A stretch of 64,000 nt of DNA from Eledone cirrhosa (Eukaryota; Mollusca; Cephalopoda; Octopoda; Eledonidae): positions 415,723,081 through 415,787,080 of the forward strand of contig OZ024741.1 of the NCBI GenBank assembly GCA_964016885.1, written 5' to 3'. A program made the translations under genes and the position numbers. Below the pieces are notes generated by a model. The model saw nothing but the letters and a program-made list of their open reading frames with translations. It did not search any database and had not been told where the DNA came from. Positions 63,001 through 64,000 of this stretch are shown here, in pieces (position 1 is the stretch's first letter; each line of letters starts with the position of its first letter).

Positions 63001-64000
63001 TTAAATGGGGTCTCTGTTATATTAACTGGGGTTTCTGTTATATTAACTGGGGTCTCTGTTATATTAACTGGTGCCTCTGTTATATTAACTGGGGTCTCTG
63101 TAATATTAACTGGGGTCCCTATTATATTAACTGGGGTGTCTGTTATATTAACTGGGGCCTCTGTTATATTAACTGGGGTCTCTGTTATATTAACTGGGGC
63201 CTCTGTTATATTAACTGGGGCCTCTGTTATATTAACTGGGGCCTCCATTATATTAACTGGGGTCTCTGTTATATTAACTAGGGTCTCTGTTATCTTAAAT
63301 GGGGTTTCTGTTATCTTAAATGGGGTCTCTGTTATATTAACTGGTGCCTCTGTTATATTAACTGGGGTCTCTGTTATATTAACTGGGGCCTCTGTTATAT
63401 TAACTGGGGTCTCTGTTATATTAACTGGGGCCTCTGTTATATTAACTGGGCTCTCTGTTTTATTAACTGGGGTCTCTGTTATATTAACTGAGGTCTCTGT
63501 TATATTAACTGGGGTCTCTGTTATATTAACTGAGGTCTCTGTAATATTAACTCGGGCCTCTGTTATATTAACTGGGGCCTCTGTTATATTAAATGGGGTC
63601 TCTGATATATTAACTGGGTTCTCTGTTATATTAACTGGGGTATGTTATACTAACTGGGGTCTATGTTATATTAACTGGGGTATATTATATTAACTGGGGT
63701 CTCTGTTATATTAACTGGGGCCTCTGTTATATTAACTGGGGCCTCTGTTATATTAACTGGGGCCTCTGTTATATTAACTGGGGCCTCTGTTATATTAACT
63801 GGGGTCTCTGTTATATTAACTGGGGCCTCTGTTATATTAACTGGGGTCTCTGTTATATTAACTGGTGCCTCTGTTATATTAACTGGGGTCTCTGTAATAT
63901 TAACTGGGGTCTCCATTATATTAACTGGGGTGTCTGTTATATTAACTGGGGCCTCTGTTATATTAACTGGGGTCTCTGTTATATTAACTGGGGCCTCTGT
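60019..64000 (+). repeat. Right-hand tandem unit, copy 2 (runs off the window)
   Basis: It is the partner of 56,310 to 60,018 and, from about 61,029, of 50,859 to 53,830 at 10,170 bp; the last bases of the window still match 53,830. Private substitutions are CTGGTGTATG near 61,300, TCTGGTATATT near 61,490, CCCCTTTTATATT near 62,928, GGTCCCTATT near 63,115, a doubled TTATCTTAAATGG near 63,290 to 63,320 and GGTCTATGTT near 63,659. No end of the array is in sight. Confidence 0.9.

Larger units (their letters stand above)
1..64000 (+). repeat. Uninterrupted 21-bp minisatellite/satellite array, all units head to tail
   Basis: Every line of the window is built from one monomer: TCTGTTATATTAAC, then TGGGG, then TC or CC. 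The main variants are the TC/CC choice after GGGG, AAAT for AACT before GGGG, TCTGATAT for TCTGTTAT, CTAGGG for CTGGGG, GGTGCC and GGCGCC for GGGGCC, and CTGAGG for CTGGGG. No monomer appears in reverse orientation and no non-repeat insertion is visible. Both edges fall inside the array, so its true length is larger. The monomer contains GTTA-TAT-TAAC, a 4-bp inverted repeat with a 3-base centre, and one GGGG tract. The array type is certain from the sequence. Its chromosomal location (centromeric, subtelomeric or interstitial) and function cannot be seen. Confidence 0.99.
1..64000 (+). repeat. Class of short (19-bp) monomers scattered through the array
   Basis: Where most monomers read GGGG-TCTC-TGTTATATT, this class reads GGGG-TA-TGTTATATT, two bases shorter. 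Examples inside one 3,613-bp block lie near 12,510, 12,780, 12,863, 14,162, 14,498, 14,641, 15,018, 15,498, 15,687 and 15,914. A G-to-A derivative (TATATTATATT) lies at about 24,571, 32,223, 38,112, 42,332, 50,403, 53,511, 54,300, 56,822, 60,531 and 63,681. A second 19-bp form, GGGG-TC-TGTTATATT, lies near 33,280, 43,390, 51,440, 57,807 and 61,610, next to a 20-bp form TCTGTATATTAAC. The short monomers cluster in some stretches (10,600 to 12,900; 37,800 to 38,950) and are nearly absent in others (20,450 to 22,600; 22,650 to 24,270). Each one shifts reading frame and helical phase by 2 bp. Confidence 0.95.

Noticed and set aside
1..64000. Repetitive protein genes (heptad SVILTGV, CYINWGL or TEAPVNI proteins, some with N-X-T sequons on the minus strand)
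   Set aside because: Open frames overlap on both strands and in two forward frames, follow from a 21-bp monomer, stop wherever 19-bp monomers shift the frame, and vary at amino-acid-changing positions. No upstream unique region, signal peptide or terminator exists.
1..64000. CRISPR array
   Set aside because: Monomers abut directly with no unique spacers, and no cas-like gene is present.
1..64000. Telomeric repeat of the long-unit yeast type
   Set aside because: The 21-bp length and G/T-rich strand are reminiscent, but the monomers are heterogeneous, organised in kilobase higher-order blocks and extend over 64 kb without an end. Known long-unit telomeres are short and homogeneous.
1..64000. 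HNF1-like binding site in every monomer (GTTA-TAT-TAAC)
   Set aside because: The half-sites resemble the HNF1 consensus GTTAATNATTAAC, but the spacing is two bases too short, and a motif in every monomer of a satellite is no evidence of regulation.
1..64000. TATA box or promoter (TATATTAA in each monomer)
   Set aside because: It is part of the repeat itself, present thousands of times, with no associated gene start.
1..64000. Transposon or insertion sequence ends at block boundaries
   Set aside because: Block junctions fall within monomer register, with no terminal inverted repeats, target-site duplications or non-repeat sequence. Unequal exchange explains them better.
1..64000. Pathogenic-type GGGGCC repeat expansion
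   Set aside because: GGGGCC occurs once per CC-type monomer, 21 bp apart, and never as a direct hexanucleotide run.

Overview
The whole 64 kb is one head-to-tail tandem array of a short repeat, about 3,000 copies, all in the same orientation. I found no unique sequence in it: no gene, RNA gene, transposon, CRISPR array or recognisable regulatory region. The basic monomer is 21 bp. On the + strand it reads TCTGTTATATTAAC followed by TGGGG and then TC or CC. A minority of monomers are 19 bp, mostly where the bases between GGGG and TGTTATATT are TA instead of TCTC, and a few are 20 bp. Monomer GC is 38% (TC form) to 43% (CC form). The + strand is clearly richer in G and T than in C and A throughout. 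A long, homogeneous, unidirectional minisatellite or satellite with higher-order repeats points to a eukaryotic chromosome. I cannot name the organism or the chromosomal location from sequence alone.

The long open frames on both strands are a by-product of the repeat. Because 21 is a multiple of 3 and the monomer is stop-free in two forward frames and one reverse frame, any run of 21-bp monomers stays open. Each 19-bp monomer shifts the frame, and a second one usually brings in the TAA present in the third frame. The commonest monomer differences change amino acids at second codon positions, which is not what selection on a protein would leave. I annotate no CDS.

The real information lies in higher-order structure: mosaics of monomer variants copied as blocks of about 0.8 to 6 kb. 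From left to right: a left family (about 1 to 20,790) holds four copies of a roughly 3.6 kb 'A' unit, two of them in direct tandem with a 3,613-bp period, plus an 829-bp tandem duplication. A second family begins with a roughly 4.25 kb 'D' block (20,791 to 25,040) that recurs almost unchanged 25,832 bp downstream. An island of left-family sequence (25,041 to 26,720) sits inside the second family. Then come a 1,510-bp tandem pair, a 4,241-bp tandem pair (E1/E2), a 5.8 kb block duplicated at 10,109 bp, and finally a roughly 3.7 to 3.8 kb tandem pair that runs off the right edge.

For several tandem pairs the period equals 21 times the monomer count minus the bases lost in the 19- and 20-bp monomers that I counted by eye, which supports the block assignments. 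Block boundaries are read by eye and are good to about one or two monomers. Rare private variants shared at exactly the same offset show that blocks were copied whole and recently, either in the genome or, as must be excluded, during assembly.
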